In this document: positions 54,675-63,323 of the stretch, in pieces
Position numbering within the stretch: the stretch's first letter is position 1
Layout of the letters: each line of letters opens with the position of its first letter
IMG/VR virus record: IMGVR_UViG_3300025137_005088
Location: 1-64,000 of that record
Source: a virus
Length of the DNA: 64,000 nucleotides
Strand: one strand, 5' to 3'
Translations under genes and position numbers: made by a program
Notes under the pieces: generated by a model
The model's database searches: none
Told to the model about the DNA's origin: nothing
What the model saw: only the letters and a program-made list of their open reading frames with translations

Positions 54675-55571
54675 TTATATTTTTATTGTAGTTCTTATCA
54701 AATCACCTGTTTTCATGGTTTCAGTGATTGTAAGTGTAGTTCCATCAACAGTAAAGTCAAATAAGTGCTGTTGAATGTTATCATTAATAGTTACTGTAAG
54801 TTTTTCCATTGGAGTCATACTAGCAGATTTAGACAGTGTAAACGTATTAGTGCCGCTGTATACGAAATTTTGTACTATAAGTGTATCATTATAGTCTTTA
54901 ACTATTTGTCTTTGTTTTCCTTCTGGGGTAAACGATAAAAATTTTAGTGTTTCAGCATAATAGGCAAATCTTGCTCGACGAAGTTGATCTGTATTGAGTG
55001 TACTTTTTTCATTGACCTCTCTGATACTAAAAACGCCTCTACTTCTGTACCAAGTTCTATTTTTTGGAGTTCCATAGTCTGCTAATCTTAATACAGTTGC
55101 AATTTTAATACATAAATCTTTATTAATGGTACTGTTTACTATCATGTTTGCAACTGTCTCATAATCAAGTAATCGCAATGGCTTTAATAAATTGTATTCA
55201 ATGGCACCTTGTATACTTTGAAATAACTTGCCTGTTGCCCAATGATATAGTATTATTGCATCATATGCACTTCTACTCATAGTAGTAACATTATTAGCTA
55301 TTAACTGACTTTTAGCAAGTAACTCTTGTTTATTATATGATTCTTGCCAAAGATCAAATGCTTGCTGTTCTGTTAGTCCTGTATTATATTCACCTTCGCC
55401 ATATGCTGTAGTATCAAATCCGCTATAGCTACTAAAAAATCCTAATGCTAACAATCTTGCATTTTCACTAGAAGTAACATTTTCTAAAGACAGTTGTGTA
55501 GTATATGCTGTTTCATCTTTAACAGTAAAATCACTCCATATCTTTTTAAATTTGTTTTCAACTGTGTCCAT
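54675..55571 (-). CDS. Baseplate-associated protein with lysozyme-like region
   Basis: The protein is 298 residues. Residues 40-120 (FFSSYSGFDTTAYGEGEYNT, TEQQAFDLWQESY, MSRSAYDAIILYHWATG) follow the order of T4-type lysozymes, including the short Gly-rich loop and the YDA segment, but a clear catalytic Glu is not identified. The C-terminal part is beta-rich. Its position among baseplate genes and the absence of a lysozyme domain in gp5 make a tail-borne or degenerate lysozyme plausible. A purely structural role is the alternative. Confidence 0.55.
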   Translation of the reverse strand: MDTVENKFKKIWSDFTVKDETAYTTQLSLENVTSSENARLLALGFFSSYSGFDTTAYGEGEYNTGLTEQQAFDLWQESYNKQELLAKSQLIANNVTTMSRSAYDAIILYHWATGKLFQSIQGAIEYNLLKPLRLLDYETVANMIVNSTINKDLCIKIATVLRLADYGTPKNRTWYRSRGVFSIREVNEKSTLNTDQLRRARFAYYAETLKFLSFTPEGKQRQIVKDYNDTLIVQNFVYSGTNTFTLSKSASMTPMEKLTVTINDNIQQHLFDFTVDGTTLTITETMKTGDLIRTTIKI

Positions 55572-56977
55572 TACCGTGGTCCTACTTTTCTTGGATTAAC
55601 TGAACTTGCATTAGAGCTTGTGGCGTTTGCATTTGCATTAGGAGATTGATTATTGTTTATTTTAGTCATATCTACATCTTTAGCAGTAAATTCGGCAGTA
55701 GCACTTGCAACCTGTGGCAACATCTCTTGTTCTTCTGCATGTCCTCCCCACGGTTCAGCTTCTGGAACTCTTCCGTTTATGCTTTCTTTAACTGAAGTAT
55801 TCACTGTTAAATTATTTGCTACAGTTTTAGTTGCCGCTGTAGCTTCTGGACCATTCAAATCAATTAATGTCGCTGTAGTTCTCATATTTCCTTTAGCTCT
55901 GATATGTCCATTTAAATCTGTCGTTAATTTAATATCTTTATTGGCATGCAAATTAAACTCACCTGTTGCGGTTTCTATTGTTGCACCATCTTCTCCTCTT
56001 GCTTTCATAGTAATTTTATCTGCATCTAGATTAAAGTTTCCTTCGCAATACAAATTAAAATCTGTTTTAGTATGCATACTAACAGCTTCTTCGGAGTATA
56101 TATCTATTTTACCATCATTGCTCATTTGAATCCAACTACTGCCACTTTGATTGATTATATAGATCATTCCAGTGCCATCATGCATTAGTATTTGTGCACC
56201 GCCTTGACTTGCAAGTCTAACTAAATTACTCAGTCCAGATTTTCTATTTTTGTCTGGTGTTAAACAAGTATCGCTATTTGGAAGTGTTCCATCGTCCATA
56301 ACAAAACTATGTCCGCCGGGTGTATTAAATCCAAACACTTGGGTTGGACTTTCTCTTCGTTGACTACTACTGCTTAATCCTCGTAGACTATCTATACCAA
56401 CACCTTGCCCAGTAAGAGCTTCTCCGTCTTTGCTTTTATCACTGTTCTCTTCACTACCTTTAACAGTCATCCCAGATGCTCTGGGTCGTTTATTTTTATC
56501 TTGTGTTTTTTTAACACTAGGATCTAGTGTAGGTCCTAATGTATCCGCTTCGCTGTCTACAAATGCCGCCGCATTGCTAGGCACACTAGCATTCCTAGTA
56601 ACGTCAGGAAGCACACCTACCATTACACCTACATCACTGTTATTAGGAAAAGCTACTAGTATTTGACTTCCTGGTGCAGGAGGATGACTGCTCATACCGT
56701 AACTATTTGTAGCGTTTGCGTATTGATATGATCCTCCGTATGGAGTTGCACGTCTTATACGATGATATTGCTGTCTTTCATCTTTACTATCAACATTACC
56801 TGCATAGTTTTCACCGACAAGTTCAACATACATAAACCCTTCATATCTATCATCTACAGTATCAATAACTTTTGCGATAAACAAACCTGTGTACTTTTGA
56901 AGGCCGTTTACAGATTTAGACATATCATAACCTTTTTCAAAAGTTTGATTTATGTCGTTCATTCCTTTATATCTCAT
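55571..56977 (-). CDS. 5: Baseplate hub spike protein gp5 (no lysozyme domain)
   Basis: The protein is 468 residues. An N-terminal OB-fold-like region reads LFIAKVIDTVDDRYEGFMYV, then RRATPYGG and PPAPGSQILVAFPNNSDVGV. After a low-complexity linker the beta-helix part has short repeats (IDIYSEEAVSMHT, FNLYCEGNFNLDADKITM). T4 gp5 carries a lysozyme between these parts; none is visible here. It pierces the outer membrane in the T4 model. The ATG lies 4 bases after the upstream stop, behind AGGA. Confidence 0.88.
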   Translation of the reverse strand: MRYKGMNDINQTFEKGYDMSKSVNGLQKYTGLFIAKVIDTVDDRYEGFMYVELVGENYAGNVDSKDERQQYHRIRRATPYGGSYQYANATNSYGMSSHPPAPGSQILVAFPNNSDVGVMVGVLPDVTRNASVPSNAAAFVDSEADTLGPTLDPSVKKTQDKNKRPRASGMTVKGSEENSDKSKDGEALTGQGVGIDSLRGLSSSSQRRESPTQVFGFNTPGGHSFVMDDGTLPNSDTCLTPDKNRKSGLSNLVRLASQGGAQILMHDGTGMIYIINQSGSSWIQMSNDGKIDIYSEEAVSMHTKTDFNLYCEGNFNLDADKITMKARGEDGATIETATGEFNLHANKDIKLTTDLNGHIRAKGNMRTTATLIDLNGPEATAATKTVANNLTVNTSVKESINGRVPEAEPWGGHAEEQEMLPQVASATAEFTAKDVDMTKINNNQSPNANANATSSNASSVNPRKVGPR

Positions 56978-56981
56978 ACTG

Positions 56982-59786
56982 TTATCCTATCATAATATCT
57001 TTTAAAAATTGTGGTGCATTTTTAGCTCTTATTCTGCCATTAGCATCAGGTAGTCCTCCCCAATAAGGACTGCCTCCTTGTGCTTGTCCAAATTGTTTAG
57101 CAATATCTACATGAAATCCATTATTTCCCATATAGCCGTTACCAGCACCTATGCCAGTTGCACCTGCACGTTTAGCTTCAGCTAAAAAGTTTTGTATTAG
57201 CGGAACGTCTGCCGGATTGCTTAAACTTAAATTTCTACCAGCGGCATTTTGTATTCTAATATCAGCCGCCGCACCGTTGTCATGTCGTGTTGTACCTGTT
57301 CTATTTCCACCGGAAGCTATATCGGGTTGTCCTCCACTGTATACAACTACACTTAGCCCGCTGTTATCAGCCGCAGTTTGTAATATATTTTTAAGTTCAG
57401 ATTTGATTTCTTGATTTCGTATTGTGCCATTAGAATTAACTTGAGATTCTGTTACACTAGGATTGGCTACATCACCATCTTCTACTTCACCTAAGTTAGG
57501 CCCAGGTTGCTGTTCTGTTTCTGAACCTGGTTGTTCACCTTCGCCTTGCTCTTCTGGGAGTTTCAATGCTGGAGATTGTTTTTCTTCTTGCATGTCCATT
57601 TGACCAGTACTTAAATACTCCCACATCATACCTACATTTGTATTTGTATCTCTATAACTCTGCAATGTCATTGTGAACTGTCCATCAGTATAGCTTACAT
57701 CTACTGTGTGAACTCTAAATAATCCAACAATACCATAGTTTGCTTCTGGTATCCGCATAAGACCTGTGTCTGGGTCTGGATAAGTTGGGAAATCTAAATT
57801 TAAAAAGTAACTAACACCTCCTCTAGTATAGTTGGCACCCTCTAGTGTTGACTTACGACTTTTAGGTCTACCTAACCAATAAGGATCTCCTCGTACTGTG
57901 ATTTGTTGCTGTACTAGATCACCTAAACTTTCTAAATTTAGTTCTACTGCACCCAAGAACACTGCACCTGCTGTGTCGCCTTCATCTGGTCCGTTGGTTG
58001 CTTTGCTGTTAATAGGCGCAATATCGTGAGTAAGAGGAAAATTATCATATTCATCATTATTTTTGTTAACACCAAATAGCTCGCTTTGTGTTAAGTATCT
58101 TCCAGACTGGTTATTAAATGCTCCGTTGTTTACACGATTTTCTGCTTTTATTTGTTGTTCAAGTAGTATGACCTGATCTTCTAGAGGACCTTTAGATTGT
58201 TCTAGTGTTTTTATTTCTTCTTTTGCGTCTTTGATCCTATTTTGAGATTGTACAACTATACCACTATTGTGTGCATCTTCATTTGGATTGAAGTTATCTG
58301 CCGAACCGTTGGCTTGCATTGCATTTCTAGCATTCTTAAGATTACCTTCGTTTTCTCTAATGAGAGCGTTTTGTGCATTAATTTTTTCATTGACCTCTAA
58401 TAGTGCAGTTTTTTTAATATTAAATTCACTACCAGGTGTACCTTCTCCGCCAAATGTATTAGCTACAAATCTACCAGCGCCTTGATTTAATGCTTGTATT
58501 TGATAATAAGTTGTGTTAAGATAGATATCTAAGTTTAAAACTTCAGTGTTTAGTCCTGTATGATAATAATCAAAACGTTTCTTTAAAAGATCTTTTCTAA
58601 TAATGCTTTGTAAACGTTCTTTTTGTATTGACCTACTCTTAATAACTTCTTCGTATGAATCAACATCATGATGAAGTTCAGGTACAGCAATAGCATGTAC
58701 GTTAATTGTTATTTCTTTAGCCCAATCTCTTGATATTGGATCGTACATTTGATACACAGTATCGGTATCGAATACAATCCATTGACTTAAATCTTTCCAT
58801 GTAGTTGCTTTAGCTTTTGCATCATTGGGATTGTCTTTGTGAAAGCCTCCTTCATCTGTTGGAAGTTTTCTATATTCTGTTGTTTGAAATAACGCCATTA
58901 CAATAAGGTCAGTAAGTCTTGTGCCTTTTGGTATAGTAAAAGTTAAATTTCCAGTACCAGTTACACTAACATTTCCTAAGTCGACATTACCCGCAGTTGT
59001 GTTTTCACCAGTTGGTCTCGATCTGCCAAACTCATCTGGAGTGCTAGTGCTTTGAGACGAGTCTGGGCTTGATCCAAAAGACCATTCTAAGAATGGGCTA
59101 GCTTTTTCAGTAACACCAAATACATAGTCATGTGATAAAGATCTACCTGAGCTATTTGCAACTTGTTTATCTTCTTGAATATTAACTTGTTTTTGCAGTC
59201 CTTGTAAGAATCCTCCAAAAGTACTTGCCGCTACAGTCATGTCTTGTTTTGTAGTAAGTATTAGTTTTTTGAAAGCATCTTGTGTTGTTTCAATTAAATC
59301 TGCTCTGTACTGTGTGGCGCCTTCATTGTATGCAAAGTCTAGAGAGGTCATCGTACACATCCAGTAATAAGGTGGTGTAATGTTCTGTGTCGGTGCTCCG
59401 TCTTGTTCGTATCCTATAAACTTTAGTTCTAACAAGTATGCGGCTTTTAAATGATTTACAATTCCTAAATCTTGAGCGGCTCGAGCAATTCTTGTATATA
59501 GTGTAGCACCACCTGGTTCAACTAAGCTGAAACTAAAAACATTTGCTACTGCTTCTCTGTTAACAGCTTGTTTGTTAAATGCTAGTTTTAAATTTTGTTG
59601 CACACTTTGGATATTAATCTCGGCTTCTACACCGCTTTGAGCAATTATTTTTACATTGTTTGAGTTAATAACTTGATCGTACTTGTTCACATCTTCTGGA
59701 CGTACCATATACATAGTCCAGTTATAGGTTACATTGTCATACCCATTGAGTATATTATCTTCATAGAATTGAACTTTTCTAGCCAT
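56982..59786 (-). CDS. Baseplate hub-type protein with C-terminal peptidase M15-like domain
   Basis: The protein is 934 residues. The N-terminal half (ILNGYDNVTYNWTMYMV, YLLELKFIGYEQDG, TMTSLDFAYNEGATQY) fits hub or tail-associated structural proteins. A probable coiled coil rich in Asn, Glu and Lys lies near 460-550. The C-terminal part has TRHDNGAAADIR near 832 and GFHVDIAKQF near 890, the zinc-binding layout of M15-type peptidoglycan peptidases. It may therefore supply the cell-wall-degrading activity missing from gp5. The T4 counterpart is uncertain. Confidence 0.78.
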   Translation of the reverse strand: MARKVQFYEDNILNGYDNVTYNWTMYMVRPEDVNKYDQVINSNNVKIIAQSGVEAEINIQSVQQNLKLAFNKQAVNREAVANVFSFSLVEPGGATLYTRIARAAQDLGIVNHLKAAYLLELKFIGYEQDGAPTQNITPPYYWMCTMTSLDFAYNEGATQYRADLIETTQDAFKKLILTTKQDMTVAASTFGGFLQGLQKQVNIQEDKQVANSSGRSLSHDYVFGVTEKASPFLEWSFGSSPDSSQSTSTPDEFGRSRPTGENTTAGNVDLGNVSVTGTGNLTFTIPKGTRLTDLIVMALFQTTEYRKLPTDEGGFHKDNPNDAKAKATTWKDLSQWIVFDTDTVYQMYDPISRDWAKEITINVHAIAVPELHHDVDSYEEVIKSRSIQKERLQSIIRKDLLKKRFDYYHTGLNTEVLNLDIYLNTTYYQIQALNQGAGRFVANTFGGEGTPGSEFNIKKTALLEVNEKINAQNALIRENEGNLKNARNAMQANGSADNFNPNEDAHNSGIVVQSQNRIKDAKEEIKTLEQSKGPLEDQVILLEQQIKAENRVNNGAFNNQSGRYLTQSELFGVNKNNDEYDNFPLTHDIAPINSKATNGPDEGDTAGAVFLGAVELNLESLGDLVQQQITVRGDPYWLGRPKSRKSTLEGANYTRGGVSYFLNLDFPTYPDPDTGLMRIPEANYGIVGLFRVHTVDVSYTDGQFTMTLQSYRDTNTNVGMMWEYLSTGQMDMQEEKQSPALKLPEEQGEGEQPGSETEQQPGPNLGEVEDGDVANPSVTESQVNSNGTIRNQEIKSELKNILQTAADNSGLSVVVYSGGQPDIASGGNRTGTTRHDNGAAADIRIQNAAGRNLSLSNPADVPLIQNFLAEAKRAGATGIGAGNGYMGNNGFHVDIAKQFGQAQGGSPYWGGLPDANGRIRAKNAPQFLKDIMIG

Positions 59787-60085
59787 TAGTTTGTCCCGGT
59801 AGGTCTGTAATTCTTAGGTGCAACTATCCTAGTTCCTGAGATAAAATCCATTATAGGATCAGTAAGTGTATCTCTATTGTAATGTGCAAATACCCACCAT
59901 AGTCTCGAACTTCCGTACATGTCATATGCTAGTAAATCTGGTCGTTTGTTATATTTTGGTTGTAGTACTAGTGAAGTTGTTTCTTCTGTCAGATTGTCAA
60001 TGGTCAATGGAGGTTGATACAAGTCTAAGTATTTTTTATTGACAGATGTTGTAACATAGTTACTTTTATTATCGTATCTCTTCAT
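59786..60085 (-). CDS. 53: Baseplate wedge protein gp53-like
   Basis: The protein is 99 residues. RPDLLAYDMYGSSRLWWVFA and HYNRDTLTDPIMDF match the N-terminal part of T4 gp53, which locks the wedge core, and T4 gp53 has the same feature order. It is shorter than T4 gp53, and proteins of this size are sometimes called LysM-like. Junctions on both sides are TAATG. The symbol is given by resemblance of this segment. Confidence 0.72.
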   Translation of the reverse strand: MKRYDNKSNYVTTSVNKKYLDLYQPPLTIDNLTEETTSLVLQPKYNKRPDLLAYDMYGSSRLWWVFAHYNRDTLTDPIMDFISGTRIVAPKNYRPTGTN

Positions 60086-60687
60086 TAAATAAATCCATTT
60101 TGATATGCTTTGCCACTAATAAAGTCGTTAGTAGTAAATTCTCTTTTTTGTCTGTCTGGGTTTTGCTGTACTGCTAATCCAACAAACATGTTCATCATTA
60201 CTGGTATCTGTGTATCTCCATCAAACAATTTTAGATCTACATTACTATCATATGTTGTACTAAACTGTGTTACTACAACAGGAACATTATTAAACTGATT
60301 CTGTCCAAATGCACTAAAATTTAATACTGGAGGAGGAGTACCTGCTACAGGTGAGTTTTGATTGACTCCAAAAAACATTTTTGAAACACTTCTCAAAAAA
60401 TGTAATACAGCATATGTATATCTAGCTTCGTCGTCTGTAACACTAGCAAATTGACAAGTCAATTGTATGTCTGGACTTGGCGTATTTCTATACGCTTGGT
60501 ATGTATAATTTGTGTGTGTTAGGTCATAAGGCGAGTAACCTACGCTTTGTGAATATGTAATATCGGGCTGTATAGGAAACATAATGCCTCTATGGACTTG
60601 AAGTGGGGCCGCTGGTCCATTGAAGTAAATTGCAGGAGCATTTCTTTTTAAGGTCAGTTTAACACGATTTTTACTTAGAACTGTCAT
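60085..60687 (-). CDS. Baseplate tail-tube-associated protein (gp48/gp54-type)
   Basis: The protein is 200 residues. It has FPIQPDITYSQSVGYSPYDL, THTNYTYQAYRNTPSPDI, LHFLRSVSKMFFG and GTPPPVLNFSA, motifs I associate with baseplate tail-tube cap proteins of marine T4-like phages. It is shorter than T4 gp48 or gp54, and I cannot decide between them. ATG 60687 overlaps the upstream gene by 17 bases. Confidence 0.65.
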   Translation of the reverse strand: MTVLSKNRVKLTLKRNAPAIYFNGPAAPLQVHRGIMFPIQPDITYSQSVGYSPYDLTHTNYTYQAYRNTPSPDIQLTCQFASVTDDEARYTYAVLHFLRSVSKMFFGVNQNSPVAGTPPPVLNFSAFGQNQFNNVPVVVTQFSTTYDSNVDLKLFDGDTQIPVMMNMFVGLAVQQNPDRQKREFTTNDFISGKAYQNGFI

Positions 60688-61264
60688 TAATTTTGTCCTT
60701 TACAAATCTGTACATATCGGGCTCAATAGTGCCAAAAAATTCTCTGAAAACCATCATCTTTTGATTATCATTTAAGCTATCGTTCTTCATTACATCTCTA
60801 AAATCAGTAGCACTCATACCACCTTCTTGAATTGGTACTTCAAGCACATACGCTCCTTGGTCACTAGGTACCATTTCAGCACCTGATTTATAATCTCTGA
60901 GAAAACCGCCTCGTTTTAATCTACCCGCATCCTTAGCACTAAACACTAATACCACCGCCGTATCATCAGGGTTTTTACCTGTTAGTTTTACATCTGGTCG
61001 GTATGGTTGTGTTTGTACAACTTTGTCTATTGGTATGTTAAACATGCCATTCATAATCTGTTTCTTCTCTTCAAAGCTAAACGGATCACGATCAGATGTT
61101 GCAGTCTTGCTAACTGTAGTAGCGATAAATACGTTAGAGGAACCAAACTGTTCCACTAGATTCATATACACTTTGTGATGACCTTTATGCATTGGCTGAA
61201 ATCTTCCACCATAGAACACAGCAATATCTTTTGCTATGTCTTCTCTCAGTTGTGTTAATCGCAT
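60671..61264 (-). CDS. Nucleotidyltransferase (cytidylyltransferase-like)
   Basis: The protein is 197 residues. FYGGRFQPMHKGHHKVY at about 17-33 is the HxGH nucleotide-binding motif, and MSATDFRDVM near 150 is the second signature. It is distinct from the smaller relative at 16374-16763. The family activates phosphorylated substrates with CTP or ATP, as in NAD synthesis. It is the first gene of the late structural operon, with TAGGAG before the ATG. An NAD-salvage role is one option. Confidence 0.85.
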   Translation of the reverse strand: MRLTQLREDIAKDIAVFYGGRFQPMHKGHHKVYMNLVEQFGSSNVFIATTVSKTATSDRDPFSFEEKKQIMNGMFNIPIDKVVQTQPYRPDVKLTGKNPDDTAVVLVFSAKDAGRLKRGGFLRDYKSGAEMVPSDQGAYVLEVPIQEGGMSATDFRDVMKNDSLNDNQKMMVFREFFGTIEPDMYRFVKDKINDSSK

Positions 61265-61282
61265 GGTCTTCTCCTATAGTTG

Positions 61283-61290
61283 TATTTATA
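61283..61290 (-). promoter_or_regulatory. T4-type late promoter box TATAAATA
   Basis: An exact TATAAATA on the minus strand lies 18 bases before the start codon of the nucleotidyltransferase gene, with TAGGAG between. It would drive the baseplate operon and points away from the gp55 promoter 22 bases to its right. Confidence 0.87.
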
Positions 61291-61311
61291 GGATAATTAT
61301 ATATGTAGTTA

Positions 61312-61340
61312 TTGACAAGCACATGTTAACCATGTATACT
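61312..61340 (+). promoter_or_regulatory. Sigma70-type promoter for gp55
   Basis: TTGACA (61312-61317) and TATACT (61335-61340) are separated by 17 bases. The next bases (AAG) match the promoter at 62245-62273. A Shine-Dalgarno AAGGA follows at 61351 and the gp55 ATG at 61363. The host sigma factor probably reads it early in infection. Confidence 0.88.
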
Positions 61341-61362
61341 AAGTTCAAGTAAGGAATTATCA

Positions 61363-62241
61363 ATGAGAAAACAAAATTATTTAAACAATAAAGACATGCT
61401 TAAAGAAATACACAAAAGTAAGTTAAGCTATTGCTATGTGTTAGACGACGAATATAGTAGATTTGATGTAATTGTTGAATCAGAAGATGAAATTACTGCT
61501 CCAGAAGTTGTACAAACAGCAAAAGAAAGTAGAGCTAGACAATTAAGCATTCAGGCATACGAAACTGCTTATTTAGATTGGTATGATAATACCAGTAGAA
61601 AACAAAGTCAAAAACCCAAACAAGTAAATTATAAGATCGATCCAAGCACAATAGACGAAAAAAGTCTAGTGTTTAGAGTAATGACGTTTGAACATGTACC
61701 ATTAGAACCTGGTAGAAAAAACAAACCCAAAACTGTAGCAGATCATCATAGTAAATGCAACTTTCCTCCATTTAAACATTTTGCATATGTGGATAACGAA
61801 GCTAAAGAATGCTTGCGTAGTCATTGGGAAGGTGGACTAGATAATGGTAAATTTAATGTACAGCATGGTACCATTACAAATAATCTAGCTAAGATGTATA
61901 TTAAACTGTGCGAACGTTACAGTATGCGTAGTAACTGGCGTGGATACACATATGTAGATGAAATGCGTAGTCATGCACTATTACAATTATCACAAATCGG
62001 ATTGCAGTTCAATGAGCTAAAAAGTGAAAATCCATTTGCATACTACACAGCCGCAGTTACCAACAGTTTCACTAGAGTATTAAACTTGGAGAAGCGTAAT
62101 CAAAACATTAGAGATGACCTATTGCAAGAAGCAGGTCAGATGCCTAGTTGGACACGCCAGATTGAACATGAAATGGCAGAACGAGCTAAATGGGACGAAA
62201 AAACAGACAAAGAACGTAAAGAACACGGATATAATGTTTAA
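61363..62241 (+). CDS. 55: Late transcription sigma factor gp55
   Basis: The protein is 292 residues. The C-terminal half has FNVQHGTITNNLAKMYIKLC, MRSNWRGYTYVDEMRSHALL, and ENPFAYYTAAVTNSFTRVLN, matching sigma-like gp55, which directs host RNA polymerase to TATAAATA late promoters. The N-terminal 130 residues (FPPFKHFAYVDN is the last visible part) form an extension; compact gp55 proteins are near 180. It has its own early promoter, and the late box it would use faces the other way. Confidence 0.92.
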   Translation: MRKQNYLNNKDMLKEIHKSKLSYCYVLDDEYSRFDVIVESEDEITAPEVVQTAKESRARQLSIQAYETAYLDWYDNTSRKQSQKPKQVNYKIDPSTIDEKSLVFRVMTFEHVPLEPGRKNKPKTVADHHSKCNFPPFKHFAYVDNEAKECLRSHWEGGLDNGKFNVQHGTITNNLAKMYIKLCERYSMRSNWRGYTYVDEMRSHALLQLSQIGLQFNELKSENPFAYYTAAVTNSFTRVLNLEKRNQNIRDDLLQEAGQMPSWTRQIEHEMAERAKWDEKTDKERKEHGYNV

Positions 62242-62244
62242 GTG

Positions 62245-62273
62245 TTGACAAGGTATAGTTATGAAGCTATACT
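62245..62273 (+). promoter_or_regulatory. Sigma70-type promoter for gp47
   Basis: TTGACA (62245-62250) and TATACT (62268-62273), again with 17 bases between and AAG after, repeat the layout of the gp55 promoter. They lie just after the gp55 stop. ATG 62307 of gp47 follows 34 bases on, with CGGAA before it. Confidence 0.87.
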
Positions 62274-62306
62274 AAGTGAGAGTTTAAACTGAGTGAACGG
62301 AAATCC

Positions 62307-63323
62307 ATGACATTTTTTAATCGTGCGGCTTGCTTTACGGACATACACTTTGGAAACAAAAACAATAGCAAGCAACACAATCGTGATTGTGAAGAGTTTG
62401 TTGATTGGTTTGTAGCACAAGCAAAAGAACAAAACTGTGAAACGTGCATTTTCTTAGGAGACTGGCACCATCATAGATCCAGTGTAAACGTTAGTACTCT
62501 CAACTATAGCGTAGAAAACGTTGCCAAACTAAGCAAAGCATTTAAACAAGTGTATATGATTACTGGTAATCATGATCTCTATTATAGAGAAAAACGTGAC
62601 TACAACAGTTTACCATATGCAACACTATTCGACAATGTACAGTTAGTTAATGACCAAACATTAGTGCAAGATGAAGTTGCACTTGTTCCTTGGTTAGTAG
62701 GCGATGAGTGGAAACAGATCAGTAAGACCAAATGTAGATACATGTTTGGACACTTTGAACTTCCTTACTTTAAAATGAATGCTATGGTAGAGATGCCTGA
62801 TCATGGAGGTCTTAATGCAGAATATTTGCAAGGACCCGAGTATGTGTTTACAGGACATTTTCACAAGAGACAAAACAAAGGCAATGTACACTACTTAGGA
62901 TCACCTTTTCCACATAACTATGCAGATGCATGGGATGACGAACGTGGTATGATGGTACTAGAGTGGGGTGGCAAACCCGAGTATATAGACTGGGAAGGCC
63001 CACGTTACAGAACTGTTGCATTGAGTAGACTTATAGACGAACCAGATTTAATCCTCAATAGTAAAACTTATTGTAGAGCTACATTAGATATCAATATCAG
63101 TTATGAAGAAGCTAGCTTTATTAAAGAAACTTTCAGTGAGCAGTATGGTGTAAGAGAGATAACACTTATGCCTAGCAAAAAAGAAGAACATGCACAGGAC
63201 TGGAGAGTTGTAGAAGATATAGAAGTTGAAAATGTTGACCAGATAGTGTATAATAGTTTAAATGCTGTGGATAGTGACATGATTGACAAGAAACTGCTAG
63301 TGGATATATATAACAACCTATGA
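62307..63323 (+). CDS. 47: Recombination endonuclease subunit gp47 (SbcD/Mre11-type)
   Basis: The protein is 338 residues. Metallophosphoesterase motifs appear in order: FTDIHFGN (Asp 11, His 13), FLGDWHHH, TGNHDLYY, MFGHFE and FTGHFHKR. gp47 with gp46 forms the Mre11-Rad50-type nuclease that resects DNA ends for T4 recombination-dependent replication. The stop shares bases with the gp46 start (ATGA). Confidence 0.95.
   Translation: MTFFNRAACFTDIHFGNKNNSKQHNRDCEEFVDWFVAQAKEQNCETCIFLGDWHHHRSSVNVSTLNYSVENVAKLSKAFKQVYMITGNHDLYYREKRDYNSLPYATLFDNVQLVNDQTLVQDEVALVPWLVGDEWKQISKTKCRYMFGHFELPYFKMNAMVEMPDHGGLNAEYLQGPEYVFTGHFHKRQNKGNVHYLGSPFPHNYADAWDDERGMMVLEWGGKPEYIDWEGPRYRTVALSRLIDEPDLILNSKTYCRATLDINISYEEASFIKETFSEQYGVREITLMPSKKEEHAQDWRVVEDIEVENVDQIVYNSLNAVDSDMIDKKLLVDIYNNL

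Noticed and set aside
55653-56129. Rightward open frame of 158 codons opposite gp5
   Set aside because: It lies wholly inside gp5 on the other strand, and its hydrophobic composition follows from the gp5 codons.
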